Below are positions 50,874-58,473 of a DNA stretch of 64,000 nt, piece by piece. A model generated the notes under the pieces. That model did no database searches. It was not told where the DNA came from and saw only the letters and a program-made list of their open reading frames with translations. Positions within the stretch are counted from its first letter, which is position 1, and each line of letters begins with the position of its first letter. The DNA lies in assembly GCA_017994815.1 (NCBI GenBank), contig JAGOJY010000011.1:43062-107061 (forward strand), given 5' to 3'. The translations under genes and the position numbers were made by a program. This DNA is from Acidobacteriota bacterium. Its GTDB lineage: Bacteria; Acidobacteriota; Polarisedimenticolia; J045.

Positions 50874-52913
50874 TCAGGGGCACGCCAGCGGGTTCTGGTT
50901 CGTGCGCTCGGTTCCGTCCGATGTGCGGCCGTAGCTGCCGGCGGCCGGGCAAAACTCGTTGCGGCCGCGCACCAGGTAGGTGAAGCCGGCGCCGGCCGCG
51001 GGCGTCTCGGGATCGACGAACGTGGTGTCGGCCGGTTCGGGGTCGTGCTCGTTCTCGCAGGCGCCGTAGTCGCCGGCGGCGAGCGACGCCGGCGCGCCGC
51101 GCAGGATGTCGTAGCGGTCGGCGAACGCTGTTGGGCTCCACGCGAGATCGTCGGGCGTGGTGAAGTGCAGGCCGGGCACCTCCTGCGGAGTGCCGCCCTG
51201 GGCTTTCGCGGGCGCGCAGTCCGCCGTGTCGTCCAGGCCGTCGCCGTCCCAGTCGGTGGCGCAGGCGTCGCCCCGCCCGTCACCGTCGGCGTCGGCCTGG
51301 TCGGGGTTGGCGACGAGCGGGCAGTTGTCCGGAAGCTGCGTGATCCCGTCGCCGTCCACGTCGAACGGGCTGATCAGCCAGACCGAGGACAGTCGCGTCG
51401 TGCTGTCCACGGCCGACGCTGCCGCGATCTCCAACAGGCCGTCGTCGTTGAGATCCGGCAACGCGGTGGCGAACAGCGTGTCGGAGGCGAGCGCGCCGTA
51501 GACGAGCAGGTCCGGGAGGTCGAGGCCGAGGTCCAACCTCTCCGGGAACGCCGACCGGCCGAAGATCACGCTGACCTCGCCGGCGTCGGCACGTTGGTCG
51601 CCCGGACCGTCGCCGTAACCCGAACTCGCGACCACGTCGTCGAAACCGTCGCCGTTGACGTCGCCCGAGCGGAGGAACGCGCCGAAGTGATCACCAGCAC
51701 TGGCCCCGAAGACGACCGAATCGCTGGACGTCCGGAGGTTGACGACCGGCGGGAGCGAGGAGCCGACTTCGGCGGTGCGGACCTCGCCGGCCTCGGCCTC
51801 GCCATTCGCCGGACCGTCCGCGAGGTCGGCGCCCACCAGCAGCTCGCTCGACCCGTCGCCGTCGAGATCGCCGATCGCCAGGCTCGACACGCCCCCGGCC
51901 TGGTCCCCGGGGTCGGCCCCGTACGCCAGCATGTCCGGCGACTGCACCGCGAGGTCGATGAAGGCCGGCCACGCCGCGCGACCGCGGAAGACGTTCACGT
52001 CGCCGGCGGAGCTGCGGTTGTTGTTGTACCCGTCGCCACCGCAGGCGCCGACCACCAGTTCCGCCGTCCCGTCGCGGTCGAGATCGCCCGCGATCGTCGC
52101 GACCCCGAGTCTGTCGTAGGAAGCCCCACCCTGGATCTTGACGTCGGCGTCATACCGCAAATCAAGCTGCGAAGGCCACTGTGTCCGGCCGAACAGCAGG
52201 TACGCGCGCCCGGTTCCAGGAGGCGGCTCCCAGTAGTCCTCGTCGATTGCCACATCCCCGATCCCGTCGCCGTCGACGTCCCCCACGGCTGGCGCTTTGG
52301 CCGTCTCACCGAACCGCATCTCACCGTAGATCACGACTCCCGAGGAGCCGGCCTTGATCTCCACCGGAAGTGACGCGTTCCCAAAAAGAACGTATGCCGT
52401 GCCCCGCATGTACGTCCCGTCCGGGCGCTGGCGGTCCGCGTACCAGGCGCCGACGACCATGTCGCCGTAGCCGTCGCCGTTGACGTCGCCGCAGGCGAGG
52501 CCGCGGCCGAACAGGTCTGTCGGCCGCTCGCCCGTGACGCGCACGTCCCGCGTGCCGGCCATGGTCCGCGGCCCGCGCCACGCCCGCCGGCGGCCGTAGA
52601 TCACGTGGGCGTCGCCGCAGTCACCGCACGTGTCGGTCGGGCCATCGCCCTCGTCGGCACCGACGAGCAGGTCGGCGATGCCGTCACCGTTGATGTCGCA
52701 GGTTGCCATCCGCACCCCGGTGTGGTCGCCCAGATCGTCGCCATCGATCCGCACCGCGTCGGGATCGGTGGCCAGGTCGATCACGATCGGCGCCTGGCCC
52801 AGCGCGACCGGGCCGGGGCCCGCGGCGGCCAGAACGGCGGCCGCCGCGAGCGCGATCCGCGCGAAGCGGGTTTGGGCAGCGGCAAGACGCGACGGAAACG
52901 GTGATTCGCCCAT
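50874..52913 (-). CDS. Secreted FG-GAP/thrombospondin-type 3 repeat protein, copy A
   Basis: 679-aa exported protein. Signal peptide RIALAAAAVLAAAGPGPVALGQ, then seven FG-GAP/integrin-type Ca-binding units of a beta-propeller (DINGDGIADLLVGADEGDG, DVNGDGYGDMVVGAW, DVDGDGIGDVAIDED, DLDRDGTAELVVGACGGDG, DLDGDGSSELLVGADLADG, DVNGDGFDDVVASSGYGDG, DLNDDGLLEIAAAS). A thrombospondin type 3-like calcium segment (DADGDGRGDACATDWDGDG) and a fibronectin-like end close it. ATG at 52913; a GTG at 52925 overlapping copy B's stop is an alternative. Ligand-binding or adhesion is inference. It is 2048 bp downstream, in tandem, of a near-twin. Confidence 0.85.
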   Translation of the reverse strand: MGESPFPSRLAAAQTRFARIALAAAAVLAAAGPGPVALGQAPIVIDLATDPDAVRIDGDDLGDHTGVRMATCDINGDGIADLLVGADEGDGPTDTCGDCGDAHVIYGRRRAWRGPRTMAGTRDVRVTGERPTDLFGRGLACGDVNGDGYGDMVVGAWYADRQRPDGTYMRGTAYVLFGNASLPVEIKAGSSGVVIYGEMRFGETAKAPAVGDVDGDGIGDVAIDEDYWEPPPGTGRAYLLFGRTQWPSQLDLRYDADVKIQGGASYDRLGVATIAGDLDRDGTAELVVGACGGDGYNNNRSSAGDVNVFRGRAAWPAFIDLAVQSPDMLAYGADPGDQAGGVSSLAIGDLDGDGSSELLVGADLADGPANGEAEAGEVRTAEVGSSLPPVVNLRTSSDSVVFGASAGDHFGAFLRSGDVNGDGFDDVVASSGYGDGPGDQRADAGEVSVIFGRSAFPERLDLGLDLPDLLVYGALASDTLFATALPDLNDDGLLEIAAASAVDSTTRLSSVWLISPFDVDGDGITQLPDNCPLVANPDQADADGDGRGDACATDWDGDGLDDTADCAPAKAQGGTPQEVPGLHFTTPDDLAWSPTAFADRYDILRGAPASLAAGDYGACENEHDPEPADTTFVDPETPAAGAGFTYLVRGRNEFCPAAGSYGRTSDGTERTNQNPLACP
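50965..52100. repeat. Perfect long direct repeat, unit A
   Basis: 1136 bases that I read as identical to 53013-54148, offset 2048 bases. It starts right after a G/A difference at 50964 and ends right before a G/C difference at 52101. Both copies lie inside FG-GAP coding sequence on the minus strand. Confidence 0.85.
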
Positions 52914-52921
52914 ACGAAGGC

Positions 52922-54937
52922 TCACGGGCAGCCGGCGGGATTCGAGTTGACGCGCTCGTCTCCCGCGGAGTCGGCGCCGTACGTCCCGGCCAGCCGGCAG
53001 AGGTCGTTGCGACCGCGCACCAGGTAGGTGAAGCCGGCGCCGGCCGCGGGCGTCTCGGGATCGACGAACGTGGTGTCGGCCGGTTCGGGGTCGTGCTCGT
53101 TCTCGCAGGCGCCGTAGTCGCCGGCGGCGAGCGACGCCGGCGCGCCGCGCAGGATGTCGTAGCGGTCGGCGAACGCTGTTGGGCTCCACGCGAGATCGTC
53201 GGGCGTGGTGAAGTGCAGGCCGGGCACCTCCTGCGGAGTGCCGCCCTGGGCTTTCGCGGGCGCGCAGTCCGCCGTGTCGTCCAGGCCGTCGCCGTCCCAG
53301 TCGGTGGCGCAGGCGTCGCCCCGCCCGTCACCGTCGGCGTCGGCCTGGTCGGGGTTGGCGACGAGCGGGCAGTTGTCCGGAAGCTGCGTGATCCCGTCGC
53401 CGTCCACGTCGAACGGGCTGATCAGCCAGACCGAGGACAGTCGCGTCGTGCTGTCCACGGCCGACGCTGCCGCGATCTCCAACAGGCCGTCGTCGTTGAG
53501 ATCCGGCAACGCGGTGGCGAACAGCGTGTCGGAGGCGAGCGCGCCGTAGACGAGCAGGTCCGGGAGGTCGAGGCCGAGGTCCAACCTCTCCGGGAACGCC
53601 GACCGGCCGAAGATCACGCTGACCTCGCCGGCGTCGGCACGTTGGTCGCCCGGACCGTCGCCGTAACCCGAACTCGCGACCACGTCGTCGAAACCGTCGC
53701 CGTTGACGTCGCCCGAGCGGAGGAACGCGCCGAAGTGATCACCAGCACTGGCCCCGAAGACGACCGAATCGCTGGACGTCCGGAGGTTGACGACCGGCGG
53801 GAGCGAGGAGCCGACTTCGGCGGTGCGGACCTCGCCGGCCTCGGCCTCGCCATTCGCCGGACCGTCCGCGAGGTCGGCGCCCACCAGCAGCTCGCTCGAC
53901 CCGTCGCCGTCGAGATCGCCGATCGCCAGGCTCGACACGCCCCCGGCCTGGTCCCCGGGGTCGGCCCCGTACGCCAGCATGTCCGGCGACTGCACCGCGA
54001 GGTCGATGAAGGCCGGCCACGCCGCGCGACCGCGGAAGACGTTCACGTCGCCGGCGGAGCTGCGGTTGTTGTTGTACCCGTCGCCACCGCAGGCGCCGAC
54101 CACCAGTTCCGCCGTCCCGTCGCGGTCGAGATCGCCCGCGATCGTCGCCACGCCCAGGTCGTCGAACGTCGCCCCGCCCTGGATCTTGACGTCGGCGTCG
54201 TACCGCAGGTCGATCTGGGACGGCCATTGGGTTCGGCCGAACAGGACGTAGGCGCGCCCGGGCCTGTTCCCCGGCGCGACCTCCCAGTACTCGTCGTCGA
54301 TCGCGACGTCCGTGGTCCCATCGCCGTTGACGTCGCCGACGGCCGGGGAGGTCGTCAGCGCGCCGAAGCGCGCTTCGCCGTAGATCACCGGTCCCATCGT
54401 TCCGACACGAATCTCGGTCGGCAGCCCTGGGCTTCCGAAGACGACGTACGCGGCACCGATGATGAGCGTCCCGTCGGGACGCTGGCGGTCAGCATTCCAG
54501 GCGCCGACGACCATGTCGCCGTAGCCGTCGCCGTTGACGTCGCCGCAGGCGAGGCCGCGGCCGAACAGGTCTGTCGGCCGCTCGCCCGTGACGCGCACGT
54601 CGCGCGTGCCGGCCATGGTCTTCGGTCCGCGCCAGGCCCGCCGGCGCCCGTAGATCACGTGGGCGTCGCCGCAGTCACCGCACGTGTCGGTCGGGCCATC
54701 GCCCTCGTCGGCGCCGACGAGCAGGTCGGCGATGCCGTCGCCGTTGATGTCGCAGGTTGCCATCCGCACCCCGGCGTGGTCGCCCAGATCGTCGCCATCG
54801 ATCCGCACCGCGTCGGGATCGGTGGCCAGGTCGATGACGATCGGCCCCTGGCCGAGCGCGACCGGGCCGAGGCCCGCGGCGGCCAGAACAGCGGCCGCCG
54901 CGAGTCCCGGCCAAAATGCCGGCCCACGTTTCCGCAT
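52922..54937 (-). CDS. Secreted FG-GAP/thrombospondin-type 3 repeat protein, copy B
   Basis: 671-aa twin of copy A with the same plan: signal peptide FWPGLAAAAVLAAAGLGPVALGQ, seven FG-GAP calcium loops, thrombospondin type 3-like segment, fibronectin-like end. It differs from copy A in the N-terminal leader, strongly in the middle (about residues 125-230), and in the last 25 residues (NDLCRLAGTYGADSAGDERV against NEFCPAAGSYGRTSDGTERT), while the rest is identical. ATG at 54937 sits one base over the stop of the upstream secreted protein (TGATG), so translation is coupled. Upstream member of the pair in the operon. Confidence 0.87.
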   Translation of the reverse strand: MRKRGPAFWPGLAAAAVLAAAGLGPVALGQGPIVIDLATDPDAVRIDGDDLGDHAGVRMATCDINGDGIADLLVGADEGDGPTDTCGDCGDAHVIYGRRRAWRGPKTMAGTRDVRVTGERPTDLFGRGLACGDVNGDGYGDMVVGAWNADRQRPDGTLIIGAAYVVFGSPGLPTEIRVGTMGPVIYGEARFGALTTSPAVGDVNGDGTTDVAIDDEYWEVAPGNRPGRAYVLFGRTQWPSQIDLRYDADVKIQGGATFDDLGVATIAGDLDRDGTAELVVGACGGDGYNNNRSSAGDVNVFRGRAAWPAFIDLAVQSPDMLAYGADPGDQAGGVSSLAIGDLDGDGSSELLVGADLADGPANGEAEAGEVRTAEVGSSLPPVVNLRTSSDSVVFGASAGDHFGAFLRSGDVNGDGFDDVVASSGYGDGPGDQRADAGEVSVIFGRSAFPERLDLGLDLPDLLVYGALASDTLFATALPDLNDDGLLEIAAASAVDSTTRLSSVWLISPFDVDGDGITQLPDNCPLVANPDQADADGDGRGDACATDWDGDGLDDTADCAPAKAQGGTPQEVPGLHFTTPDDLAWSPTAFADRYDILRGAPASLAAGDYGACENEHDPEPADTTFVDPETPAAGAGFTYLVRGRNDLCRLAGTYGADSAGDERVNSNPAGCP
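53013..54148. repeat. Perfect long direct repeat, unit B
   Basis: Second copy of the 1136-base block at 50965-52100. Boundaries are abrupt: outside them the two genes differ at many positions for about 350 bases, then become nearly identical again near the signal-peptide end. Confidence 0.85.
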
Positions 54938-56367
54938 CACTGGCTGCCGTCGCCCGCGGCGAAAACATCGCCGAAGTACTCGGCGTCGTGGAAGCTCGCA
55001 CCCCACTTGCCGAGGTACAGCAGTCGTTGCTCATCCGTGTCCGTGCGCTCGGCCGCGCAGAAGTCCCAGTGCTCGTCCCCGGTGACGTTGGGGTCGGGGT
55101 CCACCCACCACCAGGCCGAGCCCCTGATCACGGGGCGACCTTGGTAATCGTTGTCGACCTCGATCCGGAGCCACACCGGGAGGCTCGCCTCGGCCGGCGC
55201 GCCCTTCGGCGTCTGGTCCGGCAGTTGCGCGTTGAGAACCGGGTCCGGCAGGTCGAGCGGCGGCACCTTGCGTTCCGGGCTGCCGTCGCAGATCACGCCG
55301 CCGACGTCCGGGTTGACGTGCAGCCCGCCATCGGGCAGGCAGTTGGCGGTGCCGTACTCGTCGTGGCGGAACAGGATGATCGCGGGACTGGTGCAGCCCC
55401 GGGCGCCGAGGATCAGCTTGGCCGAGTACGAGGGAATCACCCACTGCTGATAGGGTGGCTGCAGGTAGGGCGGGCCGACGCGCGCCTGCACCTGCAGGTT
55501 GTACTTCCACAGCGGGTTCTGCAGGCTGGCGCGGTTCACCCGCACCAGCATCTGCGCGAAGCTGTGCTGGTGCGTCTCGACCTGCCGCTCGTACCAGAAG
55601 TAGGAGGTCCACTCCCCAAGGGCGTAGCCCTGGCCCGTCGCCCACTCCCAGATCGTCAGGTCCGCCTCGCCGCCCGGTGTGTTCGCCAAGGCGTCGGACG
55701 GGGTGTACACCTTCAACGGCCCGAGGCCGTCGCCGTGTGGGAGCCACGGTTGCCCGTAGCCTCTCGTCGTGGTCGTGGGGCGCTCGAACGTGTCCCAGAC
55801 CTTCATTGTCGTACCGGCCGGCAGCGGCGGGCCGATCTCCATCGAGGGCGTCGCCTGGGACGGGAAATCCGGGGTCGAGATCCACTGCATGACCGACGGG
55901 CAACTGAACGAGCCGTCGGACCACTTCACCGACACCTTGAAGTCGTTCATCTTCAGGTCATTGATCGCATTCTCCAAGAGGCCGGGGACGCCCACCCGGA
56001 TCTCGGTTCCGGGCGGCCAACCCTCCGCCGGTGCGTCTTCCGTCGAGAGGTGCTCCCAGATCTTCTGGTAATGGTGCGAGGGCGGGTCTGGTGTCCACGC
56101 CGAGGTGTACAGCGTGACCTTGACCCCCACTGCGTTGAGCGTGCTGTCCGGCACCCGTACGACCACGGTCGTTCCCTGCGGATCCGTGGCATCGGGCTCG
56201 ACCCAGGCTTCGGTCAGCGGGCAGACATGCGGTTCCTGGATGCAGATCAGGGCATAGATCGGGTCGTCCTCACCGACGCACTGCGCGTGAACCGCCGGGG
56301 TCAACGCGCAGCTCAGCAGGACGAGACTAAAGAGAGAGAGAGAGCAGGCAAACCGCTTCGTACACAT
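54937..56367 (-). CDS. Secreted protein of unknown function upstream of the FG-GAP pair
   Basis: 476-aa protein with signal peptide CSLSLFSLVLLSCALTPAVHA (cleavage after AHA or VHA), followed by a Cys-rich, Trp-rich exported body: WEWATGQGYALGEWTSYFWYE, VQARVGPPYLQPPYQQWVIPS, WWWVDPDPNVTGDEHWDFC. No family recognised. GAGGTG lies before the ATG at 56367; the open frame continues upstream but without start features. A run (AG)7 at 56331-56344 lies inside the signal-peptide codons. It is the first gene of a three-gene operon with the two FG-GAP proteins, suggesting a shared extracellular assembly. Confidence 0.65.
   Translation of the reverse strand: MCTKRFACSLSLFSLVLLSCALTPAVHAQCVGEDDPIYALICIQEPHVCPLTEAWVEPDATDPQGTTVVVRVPDSTLNAVGVKVTLYTSAWTPDPPSHHYQKIWEHLSTEDAPAEGWPPGTEIRVGVPGLLENAINDLKMNDFKVSVKWSDGSFSCPSVMQWISTPDFPSQATPSMEIGPPLPAGTTMKVWDTFERPTTTTRGYGQPWLPHGDGLGPLKVYTPSDALANTPGGEADLTIWEWATGQGYALGEWTSYFWYERQVETHQHSFAQMLVRVNRASLQNPLWKYNLQVQARVGPPYLQPPYQQWVIPSYSAKLILGARGCTSPAIILFRHDEYGTANCLPDGGLHVNPDVGGVICDGSPERKVPPLDLPDPVLNAQLPDQTPKGAPAEASLPVWLRIEVDNDYQGRPVIRGSAWWWVDPDPNVTGDEHWDFCAAERTDTDEQRLLYLGKWGASFHDAEYFGDVFAAGDGSQ
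56331..56344. repeat. AG dinucleotide repeat in a signal-peptide coding region
   Basis: Seven AG units at 56331-56344, coding on the minus strand for alternating Ser/Leu of the signal peptide. Gain or loss of one unit would shift the frame after about ten codons. Confidence 0.8.
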
Positions 56368-56652
56368 GCAGCACCTCTCTTCCGGGACGGCGTCATCGGG
56401 GAGTGCCGCCCCCCTCACGCCAGCGAGGCGCCCGATCGCCCAAGAGCTACGCGTCCTCCCCCCTCGGGAGTGCGCGGGGCCTTTGCTCTCGTCGATGGCA
56501 GCGGGTGCTGTCGCCGATCTTCTACGACGAGCGGGGCGCGGCGACAACCTCAACGATGACCGCCGCAGCGGTTAGTCGGGACGATGCGGACATCGGCGGT
56601 CGTTCGTTGTGCAGCGACGCGCGCGTGCCACCTCAAGACTTACGGACGCGGA

Positions 56653-57141
56653 TCAGCGTCCCGGCCCGCCCCCGGAGCGCAGGTAGGCGGCAAACGCTTC
56701 CAGCCGGGGCAGCGACTCGCGGTCCTTCTGTCGGTTCGCGGCTCTCTTGCTGCGGATGATGTCCTCGATGCTGGCGACGGGGAAGCGACCCTCGATCAGC
56801 GTCGATCTCTCCTTGGTCTCGTCGTACGAGTCGAGGCCGTCGGGTGCAAAGACCAGGTCCAGATCGAACGGGCCGCTGCGGATCTGGACGAAGTCCTTGC
56901 CCGCGGCGAGTTCCCGCTCGAGACGGTCGTCGACGGGAAAACCGAGTTCGCGCAGGGCGGCGGCGATGCGGCGGCCGTTCTCCGCCGACTTGCGCGGGAA
57001 CAAATCGGCATCCTGCGTCGTGTCGGGAAAACCGTGGAATATGGCGCCGGACTTGCCGATGAACACGTAATCGACGCCATGCCGGGCGAACGCCTCGGCG
57101 AGGACCTCCCCCTGGCGGTACGAGAAAGCGCGGTCAGTCAA
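56653..57141 (-). CDS. Nucleotidyltransferase-fold protein (AbiEii/MNT-like)
   Basis: 162-aa protein of the nucleotidyltransferase superfamily. VDYVFIGKSGAIFHGFPDTTQDADLF holds the G-S loop and the DxD metal site (residues 40-50), and SGPFDLDLVFAPDG supplies the third acidic residue, with the usual C-terminal RQKDRESLPRLEAF helix. TTG start at 57141 overlapping the small gene upstream (TTGACTGA). Such enzymes are often halves of toxin-antitoxin or abortive infection pairs (AbiEii, MNT/HEPN), which the small partner supports; activity is inference. Confidence 0.75.
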   Translation of the reverse strand: MTDRAFSYRQGEVLAEAFARHGVDYVFIGKSGAIFHGFPDTTQDADLFPRKSAENGRRIAAALRELGFPVDDRLERELAAGKDFVQIRSGPFDLDLVFAPDGLDSYDETKERSTLIEGRFPVASIEDIIRSKRAANRQKDRESLPRLEAFAAYLRSGGGPGR

Positions 57142-57340
57142 GACCGAGCCACGACGGCAGTGCCTCGCGGCACCATCGCCGGTAGTCCTGCATCGTCTCG
57201 AAAACGCGATACGGAGCGTCGTCGATCACCGGTTGCGGCGTACGGATGAACGCGTACTCCATCCGAACCGGGAGCGGGCGCCGCAGCGCCGCTGCGAAAT
57301 CCTCGCGCCAGGCGGCATCGATTTGGCGGGCATCTTCCAC
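57134..57340 (-). CDS. Small protein paired with the nucleotidyltransferase
   Basis: 68 aa from the GTG at 57340 (a longer frame upstream has no start features). Sequence: basic-hydrophobic VEDARQIDAAWREDFAAAL, then FIRTPQPVIDDAPYRVFE and a Trp-rich end RWCREALPSWLG. No known family; the sequence looks helical. It overlaps the nucleotidyltransferase start by eight bases, so the two are translated together and probably act together. The ribosome-binding site is weak. Confidence 0.5.
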   Translation of the reverse strand: MEDARQIDAAWREDFAAALRRPLPVRMEYAFIRTPQPVIDDAPYRVFETMQDYRRWCREALPSWLGLD

Positions 57341-57429
57341 GCGCCGAGGATATCGACAGAGACGTCGGCCGACAAGCGCGCGTGCTGCTGGCGGGACCGC
57401 TCTTGGGCCGGGACCTCGATGCCGTCGCT

Positions 57430-58389
57430 TCAGCGCGCTCGCGGAGCGGACGGGCCGGTCCTGGCCCGCGCCGGCGGGCGGAGCCACGAGAGAACGATCG
57501 AGGCGCCGAGGATCGCCGCGATCACCGCCAGCGAGAGCGCGATCGGGATCTTGTAGACGTCCATCAGCAGCATCTTGAGCCCGACGAACACCAGGACCAG
57601 CGACAGCCCGATCTTCAGGTACGCGAACTTCGTGATCGCGCCGGCCAGCAGAAAGTACAGCGAGCGCAGCCCGAGGATCGCGAAGATGTTCGACGTGAAG
57701 ACGATGAACGGGTCGGACGTGACGGCGAAGATCGCCGGGATCGAGTCGATGGCGAAGACCAGGTCGGTGAACTCGACGGCGACCAGCGCCAGCAGGAGTG
57801 GCGTCGCGTAACGCCGTCCCTGCCGGACGACCGTGAACTTGTCACCGGCGAACTCGTGGGTGACGGGGAACAGCCGCTGGAACGCCCGCACCAGCGGGTT
57901 GCGCTCCGGGTGCAGCTCCTGGTGCCGCTGCAGCAGCAGCTTGACGCCGGTGATCGCGAGGATCGCGCCGAAGACGTAGATCGCCCAGTGGAACCGCTGC
58001 AGGAACGCGGCGCCGAGGAAGATGAACGCTGCGCGCATGACGAGCGCGCCGAGGACGCCCCAGAACAGGACCCGGTGCTGGTACGCGCGGGGGACCGCGA
58101 AGGTGGTGAAGATCACGACGAAGACGAAGATGTTGTCCACGGCCAGCGCCTTCTCGATCAGGAAGCCGGTCGTGAACTCCAGCGCGCGCTGGGGGCCGAA
58201 CCACCAGTACACGCCGACGTTGAACAGCGCGGCGAGGCCGATCCAGACGGCGCTCCAAGTGGCGGCCTCGCGGGCGCCGACCTCGTGCGCCTTGCGGTGG
58301 AAGACGCCGAGGTCGAGCGCGAGCATCGCCAGCACGAACGCCAGAAAGCCGGCCCACAGCAACGGCGAGCCGATGGTCTCGATTTCCAC
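57430..58389 (-). CDS. TerC-family membrane protein
   Basis: 319-aa integral membrane protein (nine or so helices) of the TerC/YkoY family, linked to tellurite resistance and, in Bacillus, to Mn2+ export. The start GTG at 58389 follows a GGGGACGGGG run. Motifs: LDLGVFHRKAHEV, EKALAVDNIFVFVVIF (with the conserved Asp/Asn), RVLFWGVLGALVMRA, and VEFTDLVFAIDSIPAIFAVT with the second Asp pair. It lies between the PBP gene and the nucleotidyltransferase pair, probably as its own unit. Confidence 0.92.
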   Translation of the reverse strand: MEIETIGSPLLWAGFLAFVLAMLALDLGVFHRKAHEVGAREAATWSAVWIGLAALFNVGVYWWFGPQRALEFTTGFLIEKALAVDNIFVFVVIFTTFAVPRAYQHRVLFWGVLGALVMRAAFIFLGAAFLQRFHWAIYVFGAILAITGVKLLLQRHQELHPERNPLVRAFQRLFPVTHEFAGDKFTVVRQGRRYATPLLLALVAVEFTDLVFAIDSIPAIFAVTSDPFIVFTSNIFAILGLRSLYFLLAGAITKFAYLKIGLSLVLVFVGLKMLLMDVYKIPIALSLAVIAAILGASIVLSWLRPPARARTGPSAPRAR

Positions 58390-58473
58390 GGTCCCCGTCC
58401 CCTCGCGCGGGCCTGGGAACGCCCGCGGGGCGTAGACCATAGCGGAAAAGGCCGCGCCGCGCCGGGCCCGGGC

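Noticed and set aside
52703..55147. Open frame on the plus strand opposite the FG-GAP genes, repeated in tandem
   Set aside because: Its apparent repeats only mirror the minus-strand duplication; the FG-GAP motifs are on the minus strand.
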